Assembly (NCBI RefSeq): GCF_021440085.1
Contig: NZ_JAKCPW010000012.1
Location: forward strand, 124,001-188,000
Length of the DNA: 64,000 nt
From: Dyadobacter sp. CY261
GTDB taxonomy: Bacteria > Bacteroidota > Bacteroidia > Cytophagales > Spirosomataceae
Direction of reading: 5' to 3'
A program made the translations under genes and the position numbers. Positions 26,371-35,558 of the stretch are shown piece by piece (position 1 is the stretch's first letter; every line of letters begins with the position of its first letter). The notes beneath the pieces are model-generated. The model was not told the origin of the DNA. It searched no databases and saw nothing but the letters and a program-made list of their open reading frames with translations.

Positions 26371-28095
26371 ATGAAAATATTCCACAAACTTCTCCTGCTT
26401 TTGGCGTTGACCGGTCTGTATTCGTGCAGTGACGATTTCGTCGACGTCGAAAACCCCGGTGCATTGGCACCATCGCAATACCCGGCTTCCGTAGCCGATC
26501 TGGAACAGCTGCTCACGGGCGCATATGCCACCCAACATGCCAACGGACTTTTTGGCCATACCATGCTGGGTAAAAACACCTGGCTCTGGGACCATACCCT
26601 CGATCTGAGCTGGCAGGGAACGCCCACCTGGATTCAGATGGGACAGAACAATTCCCAGCCTAACGACAGCTTCCTGTACGACACCTGGCGCGAGCTATGG
26701 CGGGGCGTGCAACGCAGCAATACGCTTCTGGCCGCCATCGAAACCTATCGCCAGAAAGCACCCAACGACGCGGCAGCTATCGACCTCATCAAGGGGCAAG
26801 CGCTGTTCCTGCGCGCATGGTACTACTTCCATCTGGTATCTTATTGGGGGGAAGGCTTCAATGCAGCCACCGAAGGCGCCAAAATGGGTGTTCCGATCAT
26901 TACGGAAGTGGCTTCCGGCCTCGACGAGACGCAGGTTCCCCGGAAAACTGTCAAGGAAGGCTGGGATTTCGTGATCGGCGACCTCAAAGCTGCGGAAGGC
27001 TTGCTCAATGGTGTAAACTGGACTGGTGCTACCGACAAATACAAAGTTTCCGGCTGGGCAGTGAAAGGGTTTTTAGGTAAAATCTACGCCTACCAGTCCG
27101 ATTGGACGAATGCCAAAACTTACCTCGGCGATGTGGTAAATAACAGCGGCAAGTCGCTGGTAACTTTCGATGTGTACAAGGATATGTTCAACGGCAAAAA
27201 TGAGTTTACTACCGAATCCATTTTCGAGCTAAACCTGAATGTGGATATGACGGCACGCGGTGGTGATGACCAGTCGATGGGAACGAGTATCGGGATGGTC
27301 ATCGCACCGACTTATGTGGGCGATAACGGTGGACAGGCGGCTTCGGCATGGTCCAATGTGTTTCCGCATGCCAAGAACATTGCGCGTTTCGGCTTTAATG
27401 AGGGGCATTATTTCAAATCCGGCACCACAAGTGCGAATATTGCCAATGTGGACCCGGCCTATATTACCCGCTCTATTGAAGCGAAAAAGAAGCAGACCGT
27501 AGATCCTCGACTTTGGGTGGCTTGTTACCAGCCCTATGTGGATTCGATGATCGTGAGCGGCCGCAAGCGTCCTATATCGCATTATCTTGACATTACCGAG
27601 CTGGATATGGAGGCCTGGAGTTTCCGAAAATTCACCAATCCGAACGGTACCGAGGCAGAAATCAATATGGCTAACGGCGCGAACATTCCATGGCTCCGGC
27701 TCGCCGACATTTACCTGCTCTACGCCGAGACACTCTCGCATTCAGGGGATAATGTCAATGCATTGGAATACATTAATAAAGTAAAAAGGCGCGCATACGG
27801 ATTACCCGTCAATACGCCTTCGGCAGTTGATTACAAAAGCCTCACCGACCAGACCAAAGCCAGTGATGCCGTCCTGAAAAACGACCCACTCAAATACGAA
27901 CGCTGGGCCGAGCTCTTCGGCGAAGGGCACTGGTGGCTCGACGTCCGCCGCTGGCAGATCGGTGATAAGGAAGCGACTTATTACCAGCGCATCCGCGGCG
28001 GAGCGATCCAATGGGACCCAACCGATTACGCCCAACCGATCCCGATCAATGAGATCACGGCAAACGTGAACATGCGGCAGAATCCGGGGTATTAA
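26371..28095 (+). CDS. SusD/RagB-type nutrient-binding lipoprotein
   Basis: The 574-residue protein has a lipobox (LTGLYSCSD, cysteine at 17) and the SusD family layout: an N-terminal SusD-like region with TPR helices (DAAAIDLIKGQALFLRAWYYFHLVSYWG) and a C-terminal RagB/SusD domain (LRLADIYLLYAETLSHSGD, ERWAELFGEGHWWLDVRRW). It forms the lid of the SusC barrel and binds the substrate at the surface. Substrate cannot be read, but the following dehydrogenase and dehydratase genes suggest a sugar or sugar acid polymer. Confidence 0.95.
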   Translation: MKIFHKLLLLLALTGLYSCSDDFVDVENPGALAPSQYPASVADLEQLLTGAYATQHANGLFGHTMLGKNTWLWDHTLDLSWQGTPTWIQMGQNNSQPNDSFLYDTWRELWRGVQRSNTLLAAIETYRQKAPNDAAAIDLIKGQALFLRAWYYFHLVSYWGEGFNAATEGAKMGVPIITEVASGLDETQVPRKTVKEGWDFVIGDLKAAEGLLNGVNWTGATDKYKVSGWAVKGFLGKIYAYQSDWTNAKTYLGDVVNNSGKSLVTFDVYKDMFNGKNEFTTESIFELNLNVDMTARGGDDQSMGTSIGMVIAPTYVGDNGGQAASAWSNVFPHAKNIARFGFNEGHYFKSGTTSANIANVDPAYITRSIEAKKKQTVDPRLWVACYQPYVDSMIVSGRKRPISHYLDITELDMEAWSFRKFTNPNGTEAEINMANGANIPWLRLADIYLLYAETLSHSGDNVNALEYINKVKRRAYGLPVNTPSAVDYKSLTDQTKASDAVLKNDPLKYERWAELFGEGHWWLDVRRWQIGDKEATYYQRIRGGAIQWDPTDYAQPIPINEITANVNMRQNPGY

Positions 28096-28112
28096 TGATG
28101 CGAGCCCGAGTG

Positions 28113-28237
28113 CAAATTGTCAGTCTGAGCGCACCTGGCCGCCCGGCAGTCGAAGACAGTCCGAACGGCAGAAATGTGTCGCTTGTACATGCCTTTTGAC
28201 CGCCCGGCGGCCCGATGCGCTCAGACTGACAGTCCGC
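28113..28237. repeat. REP-like palindromic pair, long form
   Basis: A unit starting TTGTCAGTCTGAGCGCA and an inverted unit ending TGCGCTCAGACTGACAG face each other around about 60 bp between the SusD and PQQ genes. Each carries the G+C-rich insert (CCTGGCCGCCCGGCAG and CCGCCCGGCGGCCCGA) in place of the short junction. The same element recurs at 49.67-50.13 and 60.03-60.12 kb. Confidence 0.75.
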
Positions 28238-28287
28238 GCAAGGCCTGTTGTACCAGGGGATAAATTGACCTAAATCCAACTTCATTC

Positions 28288-30543
28288 ATGCATTCGAACC
28301 AACCAAGAAAAGTCGGTCCGCCGGGATTTTTTGCGCGAATAGCGGCTTTTCTGACCATAACTTTACCTCTTGCCGCACTCGTCGGGCTGCACACTGACGA
28401 TCGCAATGCCGACTGGCTGGCCTATGGCGGGAACAAGGCAGGCAACCGTTATTCGCCGCTCACGCAGATCAATCTCAGCAATGTGAAACAACTGAAAGTC
28501 GCTTGGGAATACGACGCTACCAAGCCTGCGGCGGGCGCGCCTGCTCCCGGCATCGCCGCGCCCAGAAGGCCGATGGAAATCCAGTGCCAGCCGATCATCG
28601 TGAATGGCATCCTGTATGGCACCACGCCGCTTTTGAGCCTTTTTGCATTGAAAGCAGATACCGGTGAGGAGCTTTGGCGTTTCGATCCGTTCACCGAAGG
28701 CACGCTGCGGTTCCATGTGAGCAGAGGTGTGATGTTCTGGCAAGACGGTCGCGATAAAAGGGTGATCTACACCGCCGGGAACCAACTTTGTGCCGTTGAC
28801 GCCGCCACTGGAAAACTTGTGAAAAGTTTTGGTAACGGCGGAAAAGTCGACCTGAGAGAAGGCGTGACGGGGCGGCCCGGACGTGAAAATGATAAGCTGT
28901 CGGTGGATGCCACTTCACCCGGCGTAATCTATAAAGATATGCTGGTGATCGGCTCGCGTGTTTCTGAATACGGCGACGCCGCGCCAGGGCACATCCGCGC
29001 ATTCGACGTGCGTACAGGAAAGCTCAAATGGACATTTCATACTGTGCCTGAACCCGGTGAGCCGGGCCACGATACCTGGCCGAAAGATGCCTGGAAACGT
29101 ATTGGCGGAGCCAACAACTGGGCTGGTATGGTGCTCGACGAGAAACGCGGTGCAGTGTATTTCGGTACCGGATCGCCTTCGGTGGATTTTTATGGTGCCG
29201 ATCGGGAGGGGAAGAATTTGTATGCCAATTGCGTGATCTCGCTGAATGCGGAAACAGGAAAAATGAACTGGTACTATCAGACGGTTCACCATGATTTGTG
29301 GGATAGGGATATTTCCTGCCAGCCTAATCTTTTAACAGTAACCCACAAAGGGCCGAATGGAAGGTCCAGAAAGATCGACGCCGTGGCGCAGGCTACCAAG
29401 GACGGTCTCCTTTTCCTGCTCGACCGGGATACAGGGAAACCATTGTTTCCCGTGGAAGAACGCCCGGCATTGACGGATTACCATTTGCCCGGTGAACATC
29501 CCTGGCCCACACAGCCTTTTCCGACCAAACCGGCACCTTTTGCCCGCCAGAGTTTCACGGAGGCGGAAATCACCGACCGCACGCCCGAGGCGCACGCATT
29601 TGTGAAGAAAAAGTTTGCCCAAACACGCTCTGGCAATAAGTACATGCCGCCCAGCAGGGAAGGGAGTCTTTACCTCGGCATTGGCGGAGGCGCGGAATGG
29701 GGCGGCAATGCAGCCGATCCACAAGGTATTTTGTACCAGAACTCCAACGAAATGGTGTGGGACCTTAAAATGATGGACTACAATGGTCCAGCTGCAGGTG
29801 GTTCGAGGCAAGCAGCTAATTCACCGGGACAACTCGTGTACATGCGCAATTGCGCTGCCTGCCACCGTGCCGACCGGCAGGGGAGCGGGCAGGAATACCC
29901 GAGCCTTGTGCAAGTGAGCAACCGAATGTCGAAGGAGGAAATCTCGAACATCGTTAAAACCGGTCGCGGACGAATGCCTGCATTTCAACACATTTCCGAC
30001 CAGGAGCGCAATGAGCTGGTGGCTTTTCTTACCAATGCGGAGCAGAAGGCATCTGTTGCCGAGAACCATAGCGCCAGCGAAGCACCGGTGGAAGCTAAGT
30101 CGGCATTTCCTTACATCCCTCCGTACATCAACAATGGCTGGACGCGTTTCTTCGATCCGGATGGTTACCCGGCCATCAAGCCGCCCTGGGGTACGCTCAA
30201 TGCCATCGACCTCAATACCGGCGAATACCTCTGGCGCGTACCGCTGGGCGAGTTTCCTGAGTTGACCCAAAAAGGCATCCCTGTCACCGGTACCGAAAAC
30301 TACGGAGGTCCGATTGTCACAGCAGGCGGATTAGTATTTATCGCGGGTACCAAAGACGAAAAGATCCGTGCATTCGACCGCAAATCCGGCAAAACCGTTT
30401 GGGAGTACCAACTACCCGCAGGCGGCTTCGCCACACCGGCCACTTACATGGTCAACGGAAAGCAATATGTGGTAATCGCAGCCGGCGGTGCAAAGAACGG
30501 TCACAAGCCCGGCGGTAAATACATCGCATTCGCATTGCCATAG
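28288..30543 (+). CDS. PQQ-dependent dehydrogenase with inserted cytochrome c domain
   Basis: The 751-residue quinoprotein has an N-terminal membrane or export helix (FLTITLPLAALVGL) and propeller repeats starting DWLAYGGNKAGNRYSPLTQI, typical of glucose/quinate-type and alcohol-type PQQ enzymes. A haem c domain (CAACH near residue 523, with PSLVQVSNRM and GRGRMPAF around it) sits inside the propeller; the last blades follow it (INNGWTRFFDPDGYPAIKPPWG to the end). It should oxidise a sugar or alcohol in the periplasm and pass electrons through its own haem. No PQQ synthesis genes are in the window. Confidence 0.9.
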   Translation: MHSNQPRKVGPPGFFARIAAFLTITLPLAALVGLHTDDRNADWLAYGGNKAGNRYSPLTQINLSNVKQLKVAWEYDATKPAAGAPAPGIAAPRRPMEIQCQPIIVNGILYGTTPLLSLFALKADTGEELWRFDPFTEGTLRFHVSRGVMFWQDGRDKRVIYTAGNQLCAVDAATGKLVKSFGNGGKVDLREGVTGRPGRENDKLSVDATSPGVIYKDMLVIGSRVSEYGDAAPGHIRAFDVRTGKLKWTFHTVPEPGEPGHDTWPKDAWKRIGGANNWAGMVLDEKRGAVYFGTGSPSVDFYGADREGKNLYANCVISLNAETGKMNWYYQTVHHDLWDRDISCQPNLLTVTHKGPNGRSRKIDAVAQATKDGLLFLLDRDTGKPLFPVEERPALTDYHLPGEHPWPTQPFPTKPAPFARQSFTEAEITDRTPEAHAFVKKKFAQTRSGNKYMPPSREGSLYLGIGGGAEWGGNAADPQGILYQNSNEMVWDLKMMDYNGPAAGGSRQAANSPGQLVYMRNCAACHRADRQGSGQEYPSLVQVSNRMSKEEISNIVKTGRGRMPAFQHISDQERNELVAFLTNAEQKASVAENHSASEAPVEAKSAFPYIPPYINNGWTRFFDPDGYPAIKPPWGTLNAIDLNTGEYLWRVPLGEFPELTQKGIPVTGTENYGGPIVTAGGLVFIAGTKDEKIRAFDRKSGKTVWEYQLPAGGFATPATYMVNGKQYVVIAAGGAKNGHKPGGKYIAFALP

Positions 30544-30686
30544 TCCGCAACCAGTTTTTCACCCGTATTTTTTGACAACCCCAAATTAACATTGACTATT
30601 CCTGACCATAACTGACCATTCCCAACCCCTTAACCCATTCCAACCTAACCCAATCCATTCGTCCAATTCCTAATCCAAAAACAACG

Positions 30687-32054
30687 ATGAAGAACAATAC
30701 ATCTGAGCCCGTCCAAAACCGTCGTGACGCATTAAAAATGCTGGGAGCCGGTTCGGCCGCAGGTTTGCTGGGCGTGCTAAGTGCTGCGGACAATGCGCAT
30801 GCGCGTGAACATTACACGCGGCCCGCCCATGCAAAAGGCATGGCACCGGTCAAAATCAAAAGCGTGAAGGCCATCGCAACGGCCCCGCAAGGATCAAACC
30901 TGATTGTGGTAAAAGTCGAAACGACTGAACCCGGGCTTTACGGCCTTGGTTGCGCCACATTTACGCAGCGCGCAGCCGCAGTGGTAACGGCGATAGACAC
31001 TTACCTCAATGAATTTTGCGTCGGAAAAGACGTCGACAATATCGAGGACATGTGGCATTCGACCTACGTGAGTTCCTACTGGCGGAACGGTCCGGTGCTG
31101 AACAATGCGTTGAGCGGGCTTGACGAGGCTTTGTGGGACATCAAAGGCAAGCGTGCGGGCATGCCGGTGTATCAGTTACTTGGCGGCAAAGCCCGTTTTG
31201 CGATACCGTGTTACACCCATGCGAACGGCAACACGCCCGAAGCCGTCGCCGACGACGTCCAGCGCATTATGGACCGTGGTTTCAAATACATCCGCATCCA
31301 GCAGGGCGGTTACGGAGCGGTGGGCGCGACCGAGCAGAAGCCTGACTTCAAGGCGGCGGGCTTCGGGGGACCCACTGATAATTACATGAATGAACGCGCT
31401 TACCTGAAATCTGTTCCTAAGCTGTTTGAAGCAGTCCGAAAGCGTTGTGGGGATGAAATTGAATTGCTGCATGACATCCACGAACGGGTGCAGCCAATGG
31501 ACGCCATTAATATGATCAAGGCACTGGAAGAGTACCGTCCGTTTTTCATCGAAGACCCGTTCTCGCCCGAAAACATGGGCTGGTTCCGGCAGTTGAGGCA
31601 AAGCACCACCGTACCGATTGCGATGGGTGAGCTGTTCAACAACGTAAATGAATTCCGCGATCCGATGGCCAACCAATGGTTCGATTACATTCGTTGTCAC
31701 GTGTCCCAGATCGGCGGTATTACTCCGGCCATGAAAGTGGCGAGGCTGGGTGAATGGTTCAATATCAAAACTGCCTGGCACGGCCCGGGTGACGTTTCGC
31801 CGGTAGGGCATTCGGCGCACGCGCATGTCGATCTGGCGGTCTGGAATTTCGGGATTCAGGAAGCCGTGAGCTTCAATGATAAAACCCAGGCTATTTTCAA
31901 AGGCTGTCCGACCATGAAAGATGGTTATATGTCGGTGAACGAAGTGCCGGGACTCGGCGTGGATATCGATGAAAAAGAAGCGGCGAAATACCCGATTACC
32001 ACCAAATCCAATTGGCAGGTTCGTAAATTTGACGGAACGAGTATCCGGCCATAA
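30687..32054 (+). CDS. Enolase-superfamily dehydratase, ManD/RspA-like, Tat signal
   Basis: The 455-residue protein has a twin-arginine signal (NRRDALKMLGAGSAAGLLG) before an enolase-superfamily fold. The capping domain is followed by GLDEALWDIKGKRAGMPVYQLLGG, the acid/base region, and a barrel with metal-binding acids in ELLHDIHERV, FFIEDPFSPEN and MGELFNN. AWHGPGDVSPVGH fits the D-mannonate dehydratase/RspA group. It would dehydrate a sugar acid. A Tat signal is unusual for a ManD-type enzyme and would put it outside the cytoplasm with the PQQ dehydrogenase. The SGNH gene follows 18 bp later. Confidence 0.88.
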   Translation: MKNNTSEPVQNRRDALKMLGAGSAAGLLGVLSAADNAHAREHYTRPAHAKGMAPVKIKSVKAIATAPQGSNLIVVKVETTEPGLYGLGCATFTQRAAAVVTAIDTYLNEFCVGKDVDNIEDMWHSTYVSSYWRNGPVLNNALSGLDEALWDIKGKRAGMPVYQLLGGKARFAIPCYTHANGNTPEAVADDVQRIMDRGFKYIRIQQGGYGAVGATEQKPDFKAAGFGGPTDNYMNERAYLKSVPKLFEAVRKRCGDEIELLHDIHERVQPMDAINMIKALEEYRPFFIEDPFSPENMGWFRQLRQSTTVPIAMGELFNNVNEFRDPMANQWFDYIRCHVSQIGGITPAMKVARLGEWFNIKTAWHGPGDVSPVGHSAHAHVDLAVWNFGIQEAVSFNDKTQAIFKGCPTMKDGYMSVNEVPGLGVDIDEKEAAKYPITTKSNWQVRKFDGTSIRP

Positions 32055-32072
32055 GCACGTAAAAGCATTTCA

Positions 32073-33971
32073 ATGAAGCGTCAATCTGTTTTTAAGGTTA
32101 TTGCCGTGTTAATGCCCTTTCTGGTACTGTTTGTACTGGAAGGGGCATTACGATTGTTTGGCTATGGTCATGATTTGGGCGTTTTTACCGACGATCCAGC
32201 CCGGAAAGGCTATCTGGTATTAAATCCACATGCTTCGAAGCGCTATTTTGCCAACCAAAAAAATGCTACTTATGGCAATGCAGAGGCATTTCCTATGAAA
32301 AAGGTGCCCGGGACATTCCGGATTTTCGTGCTGGGGGAATCCACGACAATCGGTTACCCTTACATGAATAACGGCTCTTTCCACCGCTGGTTGCAATACC
32401 GGCTCATGCACACCTATCCCGATCGGGATTTTGAAATTATTAACCTGTCCCTCACCGCTGTCAATTCCTACACGGTTTTGGATTTTGGCAAAGCAGTACT
32501 CGACTACGAGCCCGATGCCGTGCTGGTTTACACGGGGCATAACGAATATTACGGCGCGATGGGCGTCGCTGCCACCGAGGGGATTGGCCACAGCCGGTGT
32601 TTGGCACGGCTGTTGATGACATTACGGGGCCTCAGGCTTACCCAACTGATCGCTTCTGTTACCGACAAAGTCACTGGACTGATTTCCGGTAAGCAGGTCG
32701 ATTTGCGCGAGAATCTTATGAAACGCATGGCGGCTAATGAGCAGATTGCGTTCGGCTCCGAGGAGTACGGGGCGGGCGTGGAGCAATTCAGGGCCAATAT
32801 GGATGAACTGGCGGCAGCGATGAGCAAAAAGGGTATTCCGTTGCTGATCGGAAGCCTGGTCAGCAATGAGAAGGATTTGAAACCTTTCATTAGCATTAAA
32901 GACAAACAGGGGCAGTCGGCGGATGCGCATTATCGATCCGGTGCTGCGCTCTATCAAAAGGCCGATTACCGCCATGCAAAAAAGGAATTTGTCCAGGCGA
33001 AAGAACTCGACGCATTGCGCTTCCGCGCGCCGGAAGCTTTAAACCAGATTATTAAGACAATCTCGGTCGCACACAAAGGCATTACATTTGTGGATATACG
33101 CGCACTCTTTGAAGCGCATTCTGCGGGAGGGATTTTAGGTAAAGAAACATTGCTGGAACACGTTCATCCCAATTTGCAGGGCTATGCATTGCTTTCTGAG
33201 GCCTTCTATCAATCCATGAAAAAGGCGGGAACACTGCCAGCGCCTACCGCCGAAATGTCATTCGAGACACTGAAACGACAAATGCCCATCACAATGGTCG
33301 ATTCATTGAAAGGGGAGTTTGAAATGATGATCCTGAAAGAAGGCTGGCCGTTCAACGCTCCGATGCCTGCCGAGGAAAAGCGGGAAAAAACCGAGGAAGA
33401 GCAGTTGGCAGGGGCATTGGTCGTAAAACAAATCTCCTGGCGGGAGGCTATGGCGCGATTACAGAAGTATTACATAACCAAACGAGACACGACGGAAATG
33501 CTGCGGGTTGCAGAAGCGCTGGCACTCGACGATCCATTGAACCCAGTGCATTACGAACTGTCCGGAAAGCTGAGTGCGGCGCTGAATTTAAATGATCACG
33601 CGGTTCATTACCTCAAAAAGGCGTTCCGAATGGAAAATAGCTTCGAGCGCGCAAGAATGCTTTTTGTTATACTGCTTAAAATGGATGAACCTGCCGAAGC
33701 TTTACCCTACGTGGCTTATGCAGCTGCGAATAACAGCTCGGGTTTTAGCTTGAATGAGTTGCATGGCTTTGTGCAACAGTTGGTGGAAGTTAAAAAGCGC
33801 TTGGCTGGTGATAGTAATAATGTGGGATTAAACAATCAGTTGGCCGCTGGTTATCTGAAATTTGCAAACATAGCGGCTGCAGAAAAGTACATTCGGAAAA
33901 CACTGCAAGCAGATCCGCGCAATGTCGCGGCGCTGGAAATGATGCAACAGGTCAGAAGCATTAAAAGATAG
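32073..33971 (+). CDS. SGNH/GDSL hydrolase domain fused to TPR repeats
   Basis: The 632-residue protein has one N-terminal membrane helix (VIAVLMPFLVLFVLEGAL). An SGNH domain follows: FRIFVLGESTTIGYPY (block I; the usual GDS is GES), VLVYTGHNEYYGA (block III Asn) and a C-terminal ETLLEHVHPNLQGY (His block). Residues about 460-630 carry TPR-like helices (ALALDDPLNPVHYELSGKL, AAEKYIRKTLQADPRNVAAL). It lies 18 bp after the dehydratase and probably in its operon. It may de-esterify an envelope or imported glycan; no substrate can be named. Confidence 0.8.
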   Translation: MKRQSVFKVIAVLMPFLVLFVLEGALRLFGYGHDLGVFTDDPARKGYLVLNPHASKRYFANQKNATYGNAEAFPMKKVPGTFRIFVLGESTTIGYPYMNNGSFHRWLQYRLMHTYPDRDFEIINLSLTAVNSYTVLDFGKAVLDYEPDAVLVYTGHNEYYGAMGVAATEGIGHSRCLARLLMTLRGLRLTQLIASVTDKVTGLISGKQVDLRENLMKRMAANEQIAFGSEEYGAGVEQFRANMDELAAAMSKKGIPLLIGSLVSNEKDLKPFISIKDKQGQSADAHYRSGAALYQKADYRHAKKEFVQAKELDALRFRAPEALNQIIKTISVAHKGITFVDIRALFEAHSAGGILGKETLLEHVHPNLQGYALLSEAFYQSMKKAGTLPAPTAEMSFETLKRQMPITMVDSLKGEFEMMILKEGWPFNAPMPAEEKREKTEEEQLAGALVVKQISWREAMARLQKYYITKRDTTEMLRVAEALALDDPLNPVHYELSGKLSAALNLNDHAVHYLKKAFRMENSFERARMLFVILLKMDEPAEALPYVAYAAANNSSGFSLNELHGFVQQLVEVKKRLAGDSNNVGLNNQLAAGYLKFANIAAAEKYIRKTLQADPRNVAALEMMQQVRSIKR

Positions 33972-34022
33972 CTGTTTCTTTTACCGCACTGGTGCAAATC
34001 TGCTGATTAATACCTAGTATTT

Positions 34023-34085
34023 GCAGGCCTCCGGCCGGTCATTACCGCAATATCGTTTTGCAGTTTTGACCGGCCGGAGGCCTGC
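34023..34085. terminator. 19-bp perfect inverted repeat between convergent genes
   Basis: GCAGGCCTCCGGCCGGTCA (34023-34041) pairs fully with 34067-34085 around a 25-nt loop. No T-run follows, so it could be a bidirectional stop signal, a mobile-repeat palindrome, or both. A second hairpin starts 8 bp later. Confidence 0.45.
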
Positions 34086-34093
34086 GAATAGTT

Positions 34094-34117
34094 GTTACGA
34101 AGCAGGAGCTTCGTAAC
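34094..34117. terminator. 10-bp stem hairpin just beyond convergent stop
   Basis: GTTACGAAGC pairs perfectly with GCTTCGTAAC around the tetraloop AGGA, three bases from the stop codon of the leftward gene at 34121. There is no strong T-run on either side. Confidence 0.45.
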
Positions 34118-34120
34118 ATA

Positions 34121-34657
34121 CTACTTGCGGAGGGTACTGAAAAACGATACTTGACCGTCTGTTTTCACCATCAGCACGTCAGCTTCTTTGCCTTTGGTAA
34201 CGGTCACGAAGTAATGGTCGGCGTCTTCGAATTGAGTGCCGTACAGCAACATGTTGGTGTTGTTGTTTTCGTTGTCATTATACTCTATCACCGCCCCGAT
34301 AGCATAGTTTTTGAATTGTTTTTCAATTTCCTTTTGTGCTTTTGCAGGGATGTCGGCAAATTTTTTGTTGAAGGTTGTGCCTACGAGCATAAAATGGTCA
34401 TCATAAAAAGCGGTCTGTTTCTGGCCGTCTTTGGTGAAGGTAACCTCATCGAACTGCGGGCCTCTGGACCATTGCGCGTCGTTGACCTGGCCGAAATCGG
34501 CGTAGAAACTGTCTTTGGAACGGGCGCTTACGCCGTTGCGGGCTTCGGCGCGTTTTTCGGTTTTGTTTTCTTTTCTGATCTCTTTGGCGAGGGTCTGCGC
34601 CTGTGCTCCTGTAATGGCCAATGCGGCGATAATAGCGGAAGTGATGAAAGTTTTCAT
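34121..34657 (-). CDS. Small secreted protein of unknown function
   Basis: The 178-residue product has a clear signal peptide (MKTFITSAIIAALAITGAQAQ) and a lysine/glutamate-rich first part, then FYADFGQVNDAQWSRGPQFDEVTF and a repeated pattern of beta strands (QKQTAFYDDHFMLVGTT, ADVLMVKTDGQVSFFSTLRK). The pattern of W and aromatic residues recalls periplasmic PepSY-like/BLIP-type small beta proteins, but I cannot assign a family. It is monocistronic and convergent with the SGNH-TPR gene. Confidence 0.7.
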   Translation of the reverse strand: MKTFITSAIIAALAITGAQAQTLAKEIRKENKTEKRAEARNGVSARSKDSFYADFGQVNDAQWSRGPQFDEVTFTKDGQKQTAFYDDHFMLVGTTFNKKFADIPAKAQKEIEKQFKNYAIGAVIEYNDNENNNTNMLLYGTQFEDADHYFVTVTKGKEADVLMVKTDGQVSFFSTLRK

Positions 34658-34842
34658 GTGATGCTATGTTTTAATGGTGATTGATCCGTTTGAATGATTC
34701 AAAACTACCAGGTGCCGCCCAGGTGGGAAACAGCAAGTAGGCAGAAGGGCAAAAGGTGTCGGTGAAATCGGTGAAAGTGTCTTTTAATTTCTTTTCCTTA
34801 CCTTGGTTTTAGGATTCCTCCAACCTAACCGGATCGTTAAAT

Positions 34843-35538
34843 ATGAATTGCCTGGTTATCGACGACAACATCATTGCCCGCACCACCTTAAAGCAACTCG
34901 TGAAGCAGGATAAGGAGCTGGTACTGGCAGGTGAATGCGATAATGCGATGGACGCCTACCGCAAAATCATGGACGAGCCGGTAGATCTTTTGCTTCTCGA
35001 CATCGAAATGGAGGGTATGACGGGCATCGAGCTCGTGCGGAGTCTCGGTAGCAGAAATCCGGTAATTATATTTACCACCTCCAAAAAAGAATATGCGGCC
35101 GAAGCATTCGAGCTCAATGTGGCCGATTACATCACCAAGCCGGTCACGCCGGTGCGGTTTTTACAGGCGGTTGAAAAGGCAAAGGAAATTTTCAGGAGCA
35201 AAAGGCAGGAAGTAAAAATGGAAGACAATAATTTTCTGTTTATCCGTGATTCTAATATCGTCCGGCGTTTGAAAATAGACGACATTTTGTATGCCGAAGC
35301 CATGGGCGACTATGTCAAGCTTTACACGTTAGAAAAGTTTTATTCCGTGCATTCGTCCTTGAAGGACGTTGAAGCGAAGTTATCGGAGCCGAAATTCCTG
35401 CGCGTGCACCGGTCATTTATTATTCAGGTCGGTAAGATCGATACCATTGAAGGCGGCACGCTCATTATCAACCGGAAAATGGTGCCCGTGGCAGATACTT
35501 ACCGCGCGGCGCTGAACCGGCGGTTGAATGTTTTGTAA
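34843..35538 (+). CDS. LytTR-type response regulator
   Basis: The 231-residue protein has a receiver domain with the phosphoacceptor D53 in LLLLDIEMEGMTG, T/S in FTTSKKE and the conserved lysine in DYITKPVTPVRF. A LytTR DNA-binding domain follows (about 130-230: DNNFLFIRDSNIVRRLKIDDILYAE, FLRVHRSFIIQVGKID). The next gene is a hybrid histidine kinase 20 bp downstream, so the pair is probably a two-component system in one operon. Targets may include the envelope genes nearby, but this is not shown. Confidence 0.93.
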   Translation: MNCLVIDDNIIARTTLKQLVKQDKELVLAGECDNAMDAYRKIMDEPVDLLLLDIEMEGMTGIELVRSLGSRNPVIIFTTSKKEYAAEAFELNVADYITKPVTPVRFLQAVEKAKEIFRSKRQEVKMEDNNFLFIRDSNIVRRLKIDDILYAEAMGDYVKLYTLEKFYSVHSSLKDVEAKLSEPKFLRVHRSFIIQVGKIDTIEGGTLIINRKMVPVADTYRAALNRRLNVL

Positions 35539-35558
35539 TAACAGAATGAAAAACAAGC

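Noticed and set aside
28288..30543. Idea that PQQ gene and following genes form part of a PQQ biosynthesis locus
   Set aside because: No pqqA-E-like gene is present in the window.
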